48,034 nucleotides of DNA from positions 1-48,034 of the forward strand of contig DAOUMV010000002.1 of NCBI GenBank assembly GCA_034408935.1. The letters are read 5' to 3'. The DNA is from DAOUMF01 sp034408935 (GTDB taxonomy: Bacteria; Chloroflexota; Dehalococcoidia; SM23-28-2; RBG-16-64-32). Numbering within the stretch: the first letter of the stretch is position 1; every line of letters starts with the position of its first letter. Below, in pieces: positions 34,152 to 43,789 of the stretch. Under the pieces are notes generated by a model. The model saw nothing but the letters and a program-made list of their open reading frames with translations. It made no database searches and was not told where the DNA came from. A program made the translations under genes and the position numbers.

Positions 34152-37100
34152 ATGCGATACCGAAAACTGCTCTGGCCCATACTGATCCTGGCCCTGCTGG
34201 CCCCGCTCGCCGTGAGCTGCGGCGGCTCTTCTGTGTCAGCGGAGGTGGACGGCTACGTCGCTCTCGTGCCGCGTGTCCTACGGCCCGGCGAGGCTGAGTC
34301 CGTCTCGCTCTCCCTCTTCCACGGCGACAGCCTGACTAGCGCGGACGTGAAGGTTGACCTGCGCCAGGACGGACAGTCCGTGCTCGAGACCTCGAGTCAG
34401 GTCAAAGGCAAGGGCACCATCGATCTGCAGGTACCCCAGCTCGACAGCGGCGACTACGAGATCGTGGTCAGCGGCCCGGGCTTCAAGGACAACGCTAAGG
34501 TCAAGGTACAGGAAGGCACGCTGCTCTTCCTGGAGACAGACAAGCCCATCTACAAGCCGGGCCAGACGATCATGATGCGCCTCGTGGCCCTAAACTCGGA
34601 GCTGAAGCCGGTATCCACGAAGGCCACCATCGAGGTGCAGGACGCCAAGGCGATCAAGGTGTTCAAGCAGTCCGTCACCACCGATGAGTTCGGAATGGCT
34701 ACGCTGGAGCTGCCCCTTTCCAGCGAGCCCAACCTGGGCGTCTGGAAGGTCTCGGCCCGTGCCGGAGACACCGCCACCGAGGTCGACGTGCGCGTCGAGG
34801 AGTACGTCCTCCCCAAGTACGAGGTATCGGTCGAGCTGCCCAAGCAGTGGTTCTTGGTGGACGAACCGATTACCGGTCACGTCACCGCCGAGTACAGCTT
34901 CGGCAAGCCGGTCCGCGGCGAGCTACAGGTGAAAGCCTCCCGCTACGTCGGCGTCTGGGAGGAGTTCGCGACGTTCAGCACCGCCATCGACAGCGAGGCC
35001 GACTTCGAGGTGAAGGCTGCCGGGTTCGTCGCCGGCGTACCCGAGGCCGGCGGCCTGGGGAACGTCACTCTGGACGTGACGGTGGTGGAGCGGGCCACCG
35101 GCTACGAGGAGAAGACGACGGAGCTGGTGACCGTGGCCTCGGCCCCCGTCAACATCCAGATGATCCCCGAGAACCCCGTCTTCAAGCCGTCGCTGCCCTT
35201 CAACTTCCTCATGGTCACCGAGACGCCGGACGGCGAGCCGGTGGAGGCCAGCGTCAATGTGGACGTCAGCTATATGGATGAGGACTACAACCAGGTCGGC
35301 GACGAGCAGCGGCAGGTGGAGACGAAGCGGGGAACAGCCCTGCTGCAGCTCAATCCGCCTGCCGGCGCGGTCACCATGAGCGCCACCGCCTACTCCGGCG
35401 ACGCCTCCGCTTTCGAGGAGGTGGCCGCCGGGTACTCGCCTTCCGGGAACTTCATCCACGTCGAGCAACGGGAGCCGACGCTGCTCAGCATCGGCGACCG
35501 AGCCAACTTCCACGTATCGTCAACCTCAGAGGCCCGCAACTTCTACTACGAGGTCGTCGCCCGCGACCGGGTCGTGTTCACGGGTGCAAGCGGATCGCCC
35601 GACATCGCGTTCAACGTCACGCCCGCCATGGCGCCTTCGGCCAAGCTCCTGGTATACCAGATCCTGCCCACCAGCGAGGTGGCGGCCGACTTCATCCCCT
35701 TCGATGTCGAAGGGGACTACCCTCAACAAGTGTCGGCCTCCTTCAGCGTCGAGGAGGCCCAGCCGGGTGATGACCTCCAGGTCGACGTCCAGACGGAGGG
35801 CCCCGCCAAGGTGGGCCTCGTCGCCGTCGACCGTTCCGTGTTCATCCTCGCCGAGAATCGGCTCAACCTCCAGCAAGTGTTCGCCGAGCTGGAGAGGCTG
35901 TACATGCAGCCCCAGGCCGAATTGCACGAGGCCGAATTCATGCCCGGGCCCATCGTCATGCCCGGTGCGGAAGAGACGTTCGGAGACGCTGGTCTTCTCG
36001 TCCTCTCCGACAAGCGGGTGCCCGAGGGCAAGGAGATCGAGCAGCCTTGGTTCGAGTTCGAGATGGGAGTTGGCGGCGGCATGGAGGATCGAGCTGCCGT
36101 CCCCGCGGCCCAGGGGCTGCCCGCGAAGGCGGACTCCGGCGGCCAGGGCCTCGCTGAGGTCCAGCGCGTCCGCCAGTTCTTCCCCGAGACCTGGATCTGG
36201 GAGGAGGTCATGACCGACGGCGACGGACGGGCGTCGCTGCCCGTCCAGGCCCCGGACTCCATCACCACGTGGGACCTTCGCGCTGTCGCCCTCTCACCCG
36301 ACAAGGGCCTCGGCGTCTCCGAGACCTCAATGACGGTCTTCCAGCCCTTCTTCCTCCAGGCGGACCTCCCCTACTCCGCCATCCGCGGCGAGGAGTTCCC
36401 CATCAAGATCGCCCTCCACAACTACCTAGACACGGAGCAGGAGTTCCTCGTGGAGGTGGAGGCCGCCGATTGGTTCGACCTCCTCGATGAGGCCAGCAAG
36501 ACCGTCACGGTGGCCGGGAACGACATCGGTAGCGCGGAGTTCATGATCCGGCCCAAGACGGTGGGCACGCAGCTCGCCAAGATCACCGCCCGCAGCGGCG
36601 ACGCCGCCGACGCCGTCAACAAGAGCCTCATCGTCGAGCCCGAGGGCGTGCAGCGGGAGGACGTCGAGAACGCGGTCTTGGCCGCCGGCGCCTCTCGCTC
36701 TCTGGACATGACTCTGCCCCAGGACGTCATCCCCGACTCCGGCCGCGCCTACGTGGCCCTAACCGGCAGCTTCCTCACGCAGACCATCGAGGGGCTGGAT
36801 CAGCTCCTCCAGATGCCCTTCGGCTGCGGCGAGCAGAACATGATCCTGTTCGCCCCGGACGCTTTCATTCTAAAGTACCTGGAGGGCACCAACCAACTCA
36901 AGCCGGAAATCCAGGCCAAGGCAGAGACACTGCTCATTACCGGCTATCAGCGGGAGCTGACGTACCGCCGCGCCGATGGTAGCTTCTCCGCCTTTGGGGA
37001 GCAGGATCCGGAAGGCAGCCTATTCCTCACCGCCTTCGTTCTCAAGACGTTCGCCCAGGCCAAAGATCTCATCTTCGTCGACGACGCCGTTCTTGCCGAT

Positions 37101-38276
37101 GCCGCGACGTGGATTACCCAGCAACAGCAAGCAGACGGCTCCTTCGAGGCCGTGGGCTTCTTGGCTCACGAAGAGTTGATGGGCGGCGTCCAGGGCAAGG
37201 ATGCCCTCACCGCCTACATCGCCATCGCTCTCCTGGAGGCGGGCCAGGATGACGCCGGCTCCAAGGCCGTCGCTTACCTCGAGGGCCGCCTGGACGCCAT
37301 CGACGACCCCTACGCCCTGGCCATCGTCACCTACGCCCTTGAGTTGGGCGACAGCCCGAGTGCTCAGGAGGCCTACGACAAGCTCATGGCCGCCGCCGAG
37401 GAGGACGAGGACGGCCTGCACTGGGGCAGCGAGATTGAGCCTCTGCTTGAGCCGGGCGTGCGTGAGCCTAATGTCTTCGGCGAGCCTATGGTCGGCAGCT
37501 CCGCCATCGAAGCGACCGGCTACGCGACTCTGGCCCTCATCCAGCACGGCGACCAGGTCAACGCCTCCCGCGCCGCCAAGTGGCTGGTGGGCCAGCGCAA
37601 CGCCTACGGCGGCTTCGGCTCCACCCAGGACACCGTCGTCGCCCTCCAGGCCCTCATCGATTTCGCCGCTCTCGCCTCCGCCGACGTCGATCTCACGGTC
37701 ACGATCACCGCCGGTGAAGTCACCGAAGAACTGTGGATCACCCCCGACAACTTCGACGTCATGCAGGTCGTCGAGATACCCGCCGGCGGCCAGGTGCAGG
37801 TCGAGGCCCAGGGCGAGGGCCAGGCCGTCCTCCAGGGCGTGCGCCGCTACAACCTGCCCGAGCCCGAGGAGACCCTCACCGTCTTCGATATCTCAGTCGA
37901 CTACGACACCGCACAGGTGGATATCAACGACATCGTGGGTGTCGACGTGAGCGTCACCTTCAACCCGCCCGAGCCGATGAAGGCCGGCATGGTGGTCCTG
38001 GACGTCTCGGTGCCCACCGGATTCGCCCCCGTCAACGACTCCCTGGACGCCCTCGTCGACGGCGACCCCAAGATCAAGCGCTACGACGTCGCCGGCCGCA
38101 AGGTCATCATCTACATCGAGGACATGGCCCCAGGCGACACCATCTCCTTCTCCTTCGACGTGCAGGCCCTCTACCCCGTGCGGGGCAAGGGCGCCGCCTC
38201 CCAGGCCTACTCCTACTACAACCCCCAGTGGAAGGGCGAGACCATCAGTGAAGCCCTGACGGTGGGAGGGGAGTAG
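34152..38276 (+). CDS. Alpha-2-macroglobulin, animal-like, lipoprotein form
   Basis: 1374 residues, ATG with GGAGGTG upstream. The leader MRYRKLLWPILILALLAPL ends in a lipobox (AVSC), so it is probably a membrane-anchored lipoprotein. Macroglobulin domains include TDKPIYKPGQTIMMRLVAL and VEEYVLPKYEVSVELPKQ. The region before 'VRQFFPETWIWEEV' (about 590-675) would hold the protease bait. The thioester site GCGEQNM is at residues 891-897 (Cys892, Gln895). The alpha-helical toroid (LTAFVLKTFAQAKDLIFVDD, GGFGSTQDTVVALQAL) and a C-terminal receptor-binding-like domain (GMVVLDVSVPTGFAP, VIIYIEDM) follow. Such proteins trap proteases that cut the bait, through thioester attachment. The match to vertebrate-type A2M/TEP motifs is unusually close for a bacterial protein. 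No pbpC neighbour, common for the YfhM-type bacterial A2M, is present. Confidence 0.93.
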   Translation: MRYRKLLWPILILALLAPLAVSCGGSSVSAEVDGYVALVPRVLRPGEAESVSLSLFHGDSLTSADVKVDLRQDGQSVLETSSQVKGKGTIDLQVPQLDSGDYEIVVSGPGFKDNAKVKVQEGTLLFLETDKPIYKPGQTIMMRLVALNSELKPVSTKATIEVQDAKAIKVFKQSVTTDEFGMATLELPLSSEPNLGVWKVSARAGDTATEVDVRVEEYVLPKYEVSVELPKQWFLVDEPITGHVTAEYSFGKPVRGELQVKASRYVGVWEEFATFSTAIDSEADFEVKAAGFVAGVPEAGGLGNVTLDVTVVERATGYEEKTTELVTVASAPVNIQMIPENPVFKPSLPFNFLMVTETPDGEPVEASVNVDVSYMDEDYNQVGDEQRQVETKRGTALLQLNPPAGAVTMSATAYSGDASAFEEVAAGYSPSGNFIHVEQREPTLLSIGDRANFHVSSTSEARNFYYEVVARDRVVFTGASGSPDIAFNVTPAMAPSAKLLVYQILPTSEVAADFIPFDVEGDYPQQVSASFSVEEAQPGDDLQVDVQTEGPAKVGLVAVDRSVFILAENRLNLQQVFAELERLYMQPQAELHEAEFMPGPIVMPGAEETFGDAGLLVLSDKRVPEGKEIEQPWFEFEMGVGGGMEDRAAVPAAQGLPAKADSGGQGLAEVQRVRQFFPETWIWEEVMTDGDGRASLPVQAPDSITTWDLRAVALSPDKGLGVSETSMTVFQPFFLQADLPYSAIRGEEFPIKIALHNYLDTEQEFLVEVEAADWFDLLDEASKTVTVAGNDIGSAEFMIRPKTVGTQLAKITARSGDAADAVNKSLIVEPEGVQREDVENAVLAAGASRSLDMTLPQDVIPDSGRAYVALTGSFLTQTIEGLDQLLQMPFGCGEQNMILFAPDAFILKYLEGTNQLKPEIQAKAETLLITGYQRELTYRRADGSFSAFGEQDPEGSLFLTAFVLKTFAQAKDLIFVDDAVLADAATWITQQQQADGSFEAVGFLAHEELMGGVQGKDALTAYIAIALLEAGQDDAGSKAVAYLEGRLDAIDDPYALAIVTYALELGDSPSAQEAYDKLMAAAEEDEDGLHWGSEIEPLLEPGVREPNVFGEPMVGSSAIEATGYATLALIQHGDQVNASRAAKWLVGQRNAYGGFGSTQDTVVALQALIDFAALASADVDLTVTITAGEVTEELWITPDNFDVMQVVEIPAGGQVQVEAQGEGQAVLQGVRRYNLPEPEETLTVFDISVDYDTAQVDINDIVGVDVSVTFNPPEPMKAGMVVLDVSVPTGFAPVNDSLDALVDGDPKIKRYDVAGRKVIIYIEDMAPGDTISFSFDVQALYPVRGKGAASQAYSYYNPQWKGETISEALTVGGE

Positions 38277-38420
38277 AAGTCATGCCGACTACCTACACCG
38301 ACTTCCATCAGACCGGCCATGACGAACGCGCGCCCGCTGTCATGGCCCAGATATCCGGGACGGTCCAGCGGGAGAAATCCACACTAAGGCTTCATAGTGC
38401 CTTCGACGCGGGCGAACTGC

Positions 38421-41400
38421 CTAGGGCGTGCACATGGACCCGAAGTAGGGCGGGAGCACCATGAACACGTCCGCCAAGTTGATGAAGCCGTCGGGCACCA
38501 GGTCTCGACGGGAGCTCCAGTCGGGAATGGTGTCGCCATTCGTGTCGGGGTTCCCTGGGCTGGAGCCGAAGTGAGGCGGGAGCACGTTGAACACGTCCCC
38601 GAGGTTGATAAACGTGCTCATGTCGAAGTCGCAGGGCCAGGCGTCGTCCGCCGGGTCGTCCGGGCAGTTATCCGTTGGGTCGGTGCCGATGACACCCTCA
38701 TCCTCGTCCAAGAAGCCGTCGCAGTCTCCGTCTCCCGATGGCACGATCCACGGAGTTGCCACCGACGGACAATTGTCCTCCGAGTCACACCACCCGTCTT
38801 CATCACTGTCTGAACACGGCGTGGATGGGAGTGTGCAGTCCGAGCCAAAACGCGGTGGCAGCAACATGAACACGTCTGCGAGGTTGATGAAGCCGTCCGG
38901 CACCAGGTCTCGGCGCTCGCTGTAGTCGGGCTGGCCGGTGCTAGAACCGAAGGAGGGCGGTAGCACCTCGAACAGGTCCGTGAGGTTGATCACCTGATTG
39001 TCGTCGAAGTCTGCGGGCCAGGCGTTGCCTCCACAGGCGACGACTGGCGACGTGCCCAGAAGCACTTCATCACCGTCGTCCCATGCGTCGCCATCTGAGT
39101 CGGCAACCAGGGGGTTCGCGCCCTGGATCAGTACTTCCTCGCCGTCTAGGAGGCCATCTTCATCGGTGTCTGGATCCAGGGGTTCGGTGCCATAGATGCT
39201 AGTTTCAGAGTTGTCGACCAGGCCATCGCCATCGGTGTCCTGCACGTCAGTCTCCGACCCCCCCGGCGCAAGCGTGAGGCCGCCGAATGTCACAGGGTCC
39301 GCGCTTTGCGCGGCATTCGCCACATCGTAGACGCCCGGCGCGGTCTCGGATACTGTGAACGTAGTCCCTGAACGAAGCATGGCACTGATCGTTCCAAAGC
39401 TGGCCATCGTGGCTCCAGTCAGAGTCTCCACCGTGGCGCTGGAACAGGTGATGCCCATCGAGTCGCCAGAGCTCAGCGGCAACAGGATCTCTGGCTCAGA
39501 GCATGCCTCGGCGTCGGCCGACAGGCCGTCACCGATCGCCGCTACGTCTACACCCGCGGCAGTCTCCTCAGACACTTGCACAGCCAGGCCACCGTCGTTC
39601 ACGATCGTGCCTGAACTCGTGCCACCGACGCCCTCGTCAGCGAAGTCATGTGAGAAGACGAAGGGCTCCACATCCAAGGTGTCTTCGATGCCATCGCAAT
39701 CGCTGTCCGGCAGGCCAGGCGCGGGCGCAACGCCAGTTGTGGGCACAGGCTGTGCTGAGCCATCCTTGCTGATTCGCTTTAGTTCACCCGTTCCGTTTGC
39801 GCCTTGCCACTGAGTCCAGTAGAGATAGGTCCCATCAACCGCAAGGCCGTTGAGGAATCCTGGCTCTTCCTGCCCTACCAGCGTGGTCACCATACCCCCA
39901 TCGAGTGGGGTTCGCTTGATTGCGCTCTCGTTGACGTTCTGACCTTGCTCTGCCCAGTACACGTACGATTCGTCCAGAGCGATGTGCGCAGGGTATATCA
40001 ACCCATCAGCAACTGCATCCACGGAGCCCCCCAGTCTTGGGACTCTCCTGATCGAGCCAATCGGTTGGTAGTTGTTGTTTGCCTCCGCCCAATACACGTA
40101 GGTGTCATTGACCGCAATGTCGAGCACCCTCTGCCCGGTGGCCAGGCTGACAGCTGTACCTCCGTCAACTGGCACCCTGAAGACCGTGTTCGTGCCACCA
40201 GGACCATCTGCGAAATAGACGTATTCTGCATCCACTGCGAGACCGTTTGACGGATCCTCTAGGTCGGTGGCCAGTGCGGCCACCGTGCTGTCGCTGATGG
40301 CCACCCTGTTCACTGTTCCCGTGTCAGGGGGAAAGGCGAAGGGATCACCGCGGTCAATGAAGTACACGTGAGTATCGCTTGCTGCCATGTCACGAGCAAG
40401 GTCGGCGTTTGCCGAAGAGAACAACTGTGTCAGCGCCCCGCCCGTCCGGGCTACCCGGTTCAGCGCTTGGCCGCATTTCCAGAAGACGTAGTCCGCATTG
40501 CCGGCAAGACTACCGTTAGGGTTGCTCGCAAAGCGGGTTAGGGCACTGGGGGGGCCGCCATCAACATGTACCCTGCCAACCGTTCCCCCGCTACTGGGGC
40601 AGCACCCGCTCGGATCAGCGAAGTAGACATGTGTGTTGTCCACAATTGGCCCTCCAACGGAGTTCAGGCCTGTGACAAGGGTGGCAGACCCTGTCGTGGG
40701 AGTGGGCGTAGGTGTAGGAGTGCCCCCCGGCGTCGGCGTCGGCGTTGGTGTAGGCGTTGGCGTGAGAGTGGGCGTAGGCGTGGGTGTAGGCGTGCCTCCC
40801 GGCGTCGGCGTGGCCGTCGGTGTAGGCGTCGGCGTGGGTGTAGGGGCGGTAGGCGTGGGGGTGGGCGTCGGTGTGGATGTGGCCGCGGCGCAGGTTCCGC
40901 CAACGACCACCTCGCCGCCCTGGGAGGTGGCGACGGGGATAGCAGTACCGACCAGGTCACCGTCACCGGCAAAGATCTTGAGGTCGGGTATGCCGTCCGT
41001 GCCGCCGGCAGGGCCGGGTATGGTGAGAGGGCTGATGCCGGTGCCCACGGCCGTGACCGTGACCCTCGCCAGGACGCCGTCGCCGGACTCGTGGTTAGCT
41101 GGAGGAGCCGGGGAGTTGGTGCCGTCCGCGGCCGCAAATGTTGCCGAGCCTACGGTCTGCGTGTCGCTGAGGTGGAGGAAGCCTGCGCCGCCGCCGCTGC
41201 CGATGCGGGAGATGATGGTGACATCGTCGGGTGGGTTGGAGGCGGCGCCGTCGACATCGATGAAGTCCAGGGGGTCCTCATCGGTCAGGGTATCACCGTC
41301 TTCGTCGAAGAAGTCACCAGCGGGGTCCTCGTCGAACAAGGTGTCGCCGTCGTCGTCGATGCCGAAGCGAATGACAGCGGGGTCGTAGTCGATGTCGACT

Positions 41401-42446
41401 TGGTAGCCCTTGATCTTGTCGATGGGGTCGACGCCTTTGACGACGAGGTCGAACTCGAGAGTGTCCCCGACATTGGCCAGTGCGCGACAACTCTCGATGG
41501 TCCCAACGGTGCTGTCGTCGTTCCCAGAGGTGTCCATGTCGATGGCGACCTCTATCTGGTTGCCAGGTGGGGGCGTGGGTGTGGGTGTGGGGGTTGGCCC
41601 GAAATCGTAAGTGGCGGCCCACGTTACGCTGGCGAACTTGGCTTGGCCAGCTATTGACGCACCCCAATAGGTGAGCGTTGACACATCGCTCGCGACGAAC
41701 TGAGTGTCGAATACGGCGTTGTTGTCAAAACGGCAGTTCGCGTACTGAGCGCACTCTTCCGCGAGCACGCTATTCAAGTCGATGTTTCGCTGTCGCACTC
41801 GGTCACGCCTGTCCACATCGGCCTGCTCGGTGGACGTGGGGTTTTCGAGCAATGACAGGCAAATCCCATAGGTGGTCCAAGTGGACACCGCCGATGGGTT
41901 ATTCTTGAGGCTGGACCAAAGTCGGTGTAGATCGGGGATACTGGCCACAAAGATGCGGGCATCCGGCAGTCCCGATTCCAGCGCGTCCATCGCCTGCTGG
42001 AACTGAGAGCGAAACGTCTCGGCGCTAGTCATGGTTGTCTCGCTGGGCCTACAGATGTCCCCCGCCCCTATCAGGATAGTGACGTACTCGACCCCCTGAC
42101 TGATCGCAGCCTGGGCCTGGTCGTTGAGGTCGGCCATCTTGGCTCCAGCGACGGCGTAGTTGTAGTTGTTGCCGTAGATGCTACCGTGCTGCTCAAGAAT
42201 GCGATAGTAGTGGCTTTGGATAGCGCTGTTCTCCCCGGTGGACCACGAGTACTGTGGCTGGTCTCCTATCAGAGGAGGCTCAGGATGCGTGGCGCGCGTA
42301 ATATCGTCACCCAAGGACGCTATGGAGTCGGGGTAATCCGTTGGTGTGCCAGATGCCTCCTTTGGGTAAGGCAATGGCAGTGCTATGAGTGCACCCAGCA
42401 GTGCAAGCGCCAGCAAGCCCAGCAGGAGAAATCGCGCGTACCGCAT
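38421..42446 (-). CDS. Giant surface protein: SGNH-like domain, cohesin, beta-propeller, two dockerin-like modules
   Basis: About 1341 residues from the ATG at 42446 (GGAGAGGGGG upstream; frame open from 42509). Signal peptide 1-33. Residues 38-285 form an SGNH-hydrolase fold, but the catalytic signature is changed: LGDDIT with Asp48 for Ser, GAGD with Gly129 for Asn, and the His of HPSxxGQ replaced (YWGASIAGQ). After a Thr-Pro linker comes a cohesin domain ('KGYQVDIDYDPAVIRFG') close to those at 2357 and 4589. Further Thr-Pro linkers lead to a propeller-like region with repeated 'THVYFAD', 'TYVYWAE' and 'SYVYWAEQG' strands. The C-terminal ~350 residues contain Asp-rich type-3 repeats and two dockerin-like modules (DFDDNQVINLTDLFEVLPPS with RRDLVPDGFINLADVFMLLP; repeated near the C-terminus). 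Cohesin and dockerin in one chain suggest self-assembly or scaffold use. Confidence 0.85.
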   Translation of the reverse strand: MRYARFLLLGLLALALLGALIALPLPYPKEASGTPTDYPDSIASLGDDITRATHPEPPLIGDQPQYSWSTGENSAIQSHYYRILEQHGSIYGNNYNYAVAGAKMADLNDQAQAAISQGVEYVTILIGAGDICRPSETTMTSAETFRSQFQQAMDALESGLPDARIFVASIPDLHRLWSSLKNNPSAVSTWTTYGICLSLLENPTSTEQADVDRRDRVRQRNIDLNSVLAEECAQYANCRFDNNAVFDTQFVASDVSTLTYWGASIAGQAKFASVTWAATYDFGPTPTPTPTPPPGNQIEVAIDMDTSGNDDSTVGTIESCRALANVGDTLEFDLVVKGVDPIDKIKGYQVDIDYDPAVIRFGIDDDGDTLFDEDPAGDFFDEDGDTLTDEDPLDFIDVDGAASNPPDDVTIISRIGSGGGAGFLHLSDTQTVGSATFAAADGTNSPAPPANHESGDGVLARVTVTAVGTGISPLTIPGPAGGTDGIPDLKIFAGDGDLVGTAIPVATSQGGEVVVGGTCAAATSTPTPTPTPTAPTPTPTPTPTATPTPGGTPTPTPTPTLTPTPTPTPTPTPGGTPTPTPTPTTGSATLVTGLNSVGGPIVDNTHVYFADPSGCCPSSGGTVGRVHVDGGPPSALTRFASNPNGSLAGNADYVFWKCGQALNRVARTGGALTQLFSSANADLARDMAASDTHVYFIDRGDPFAFPPDTGTVNRVAISDSTVAALATDLEDPSNGLAVDAEYVYFADGPGGTNTVFRVPVDGGTAVSLATGQRVLDIAVNDTYVYWAEANNNYQPIGSIRRVPRLGGSVDAVADGLIYPAHIALDESYVYWAEQGQNVNESAIKRTPLDGGMVTTLVGQEEPGFLNGLAVDGTYLYWTQWQGANGTGELKRISKDGSAQPVPTTGVAPAPGLPDSDCDGIEDTLDVEPFVFSHDFADEGVGGTSSGTIVNDGGLAVQVSEETAAGVDVAAIGDGLSADAEACSEPEILLPLSSGDSMGITCSSATVETLTGATMASFGTISAMLRSGTTFTVSETAPGVYDVANAAQSADPVTFGGLTLAPGGSETDVQDTDGDGLVDNSETSIYGTEPLDPDTDEDGLLDGEEVLIQGANPLVADSDGDAWDDGDEVLLGTSPVVACGGNAWPADFDDNQVINLTDLFEVLPPSFGSSTGQPDYSERRDLVPDGFINLADVFMLLPPRFGSDCTLPSTPCSDSDEDGWCDSEDNCPSVATPWIVPSGDGDCDGFLDEDEGVIGTDPTDNCPDDPADDAWPCDFDMSTFINLGDVFNVLPPHFGSSPGNPDTNGDTIPDWSSRRDLVPDGFINLADVFMVLPPYFGSMCTP

Positions 42447-42505
42447 AACCCCCTCTCCTCTGTGGCCTGTCGTCTCTTGAATCCTGCTCTTCATGTGGGC
42501 AATCG

Positions 42506-43557
42506 TCAACGGTATTGGCTTCGCCGCAGCTTCGCCACGTGCAGCGCGCTCGCGCCAAGCACCAGCACACCGAGGGCGACGGACGCGCCGATGGGCAGCG
42601 GGTCGCTGGGGGCTGGTTGGACGCTTCGGGCGTCGCTGTCGGTGCGGAGTTCAACGATGCCGCCGACAGCAGGAGGGACGGGCGTGGGGGTAGGGGCAGG
42701 TGTAGGAGTAGGAGTGGGTGTAGGCGTAGGTGTAGGTGTAGGCGTGGGCGTGTGCGTAGGGGCAAGTGCGAGAGCCTGCCAGTCTGGCTCATAGCCGATC
42801 CCTTTGTCGGTCAGCTCGGTGGTGCTGGAGCCGTCGGCGTTCATCACGTGTATCTCGAATATGCCGTCGGCGTCACTGTTGAAGGCGATCTTGGTACCGT
42901 CGGGCGACCAGACGGGGCTGTATTCGCTCGCCGCGCTGTTCGTCAGCCTCGTCTGGCCCGAGCCGTCGGCGTTCATCACGTATATTTCAGCGTTACCGTC
43001 GCGGGTGCTGTAGAAGGCGATCTTGGTGCCATCGGGCGACCAGTCGGGCCAGCGGTCGTTCGGCCAGTCGGGCCAGCCTGGTTGTCCGGATCTGTGGTGA
43101 GCCTGGCCTGGTCGGAGCTGTCGGCGTTCATGATGTATATGTCGTCGCCGCCGGTGCGGCCGCTGTGGAAGGCGATCTTGGTCCCGCCAGGCGACCAGAC
43201 GGGACACTCATCCTGCGCCTCGTTGAAGATGGTCAGCCTGGTTTGATCGGAGCCATCGGCGTTCATCACGTAAATCTCGTAGTTGCCGTCGCGGTTGCTG
43301 GTAAACGCGATCTTGGCGCCGTCGGATGACCAGCCGGGACAGCGATCTTGCGCCTCGTTGTTGGTCAGGTTGGTCGGACCGCTGCCGTCGGGATTCATGG
43401 CGTATATCTCCCAGTTCCCATCCCGAAAGGTTGCGAAGGCGATCTTGCCGTTGGCGCCTGGAAAGGCGGATTCACCGGGCGGGGCGTGCAGGGCAGCTAG
43501 CACGGCAGCAAACGCCAGCGCCAGCAGGGCGATGATCGCAGGTCGCAGATACTTCAC
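42506..43557 (-). pseudogene. PD40/TolB-like repeat surface protein, frameshifted
   Basis: Read on the minus strand from a GTG at 43557 (VKYLRPAIIALLALAF, signal peptide). The first frame encodes PD40 beta-propeller repeats (GKIAFATFRDGNWEIYAMNP, 'DGAKIAFTSNRDGNYEIYVM') to 'SDQARLTTDPDNQ' near 43082. The homologous reading then continues in another frame ('WPDWSPDGTKIAFYSTRDGN', 'EIYVMNADGSGQTRLT'), followed by a Thr-Pro linker, a transmembrane helix and the tail LRRSQYR. One missing base around 43078-43083 explains the break. The whole would be about 350 residues, a membrane-anchored propeller of the kind seen in TolB. It lies 59 bases upstream of the giant SGNH/cohesin gene in the same direction, probably one operon. 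Sequencing error and real mutation cannot be told apart here. Confidence 0.75.
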
Positions 43558-43789
43558 AGCCCGCACCCTCTCAGCACCAGAAGAACAGGGCTGACTACCC
43601 GGCCGCAATAGCCAGACCTTCGTGTCGTGCGGGTTGAATTGTCAGCGCGTAGCACTGCGCCACACCCCCTACTTGCCGTGCCTCCATTATGGTCAATTCT
43701 GGGGAGGGGAGTCAAGCGAGGCCGCGGGAACGTCAGGTCAGCGTACACTGAAGGTATGGCGATTTCCGTTAAGCCCACGGAGGCGGGCG

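Noticed and set aside
40566..41657. 363-codon plus-strand frame inside the giant island gene
   Set aside because: It arises from antisense of the Thr-Pro and cohesin regions (Val/Gly and Arg/Gly strings); the minus-strand protein is well supported.
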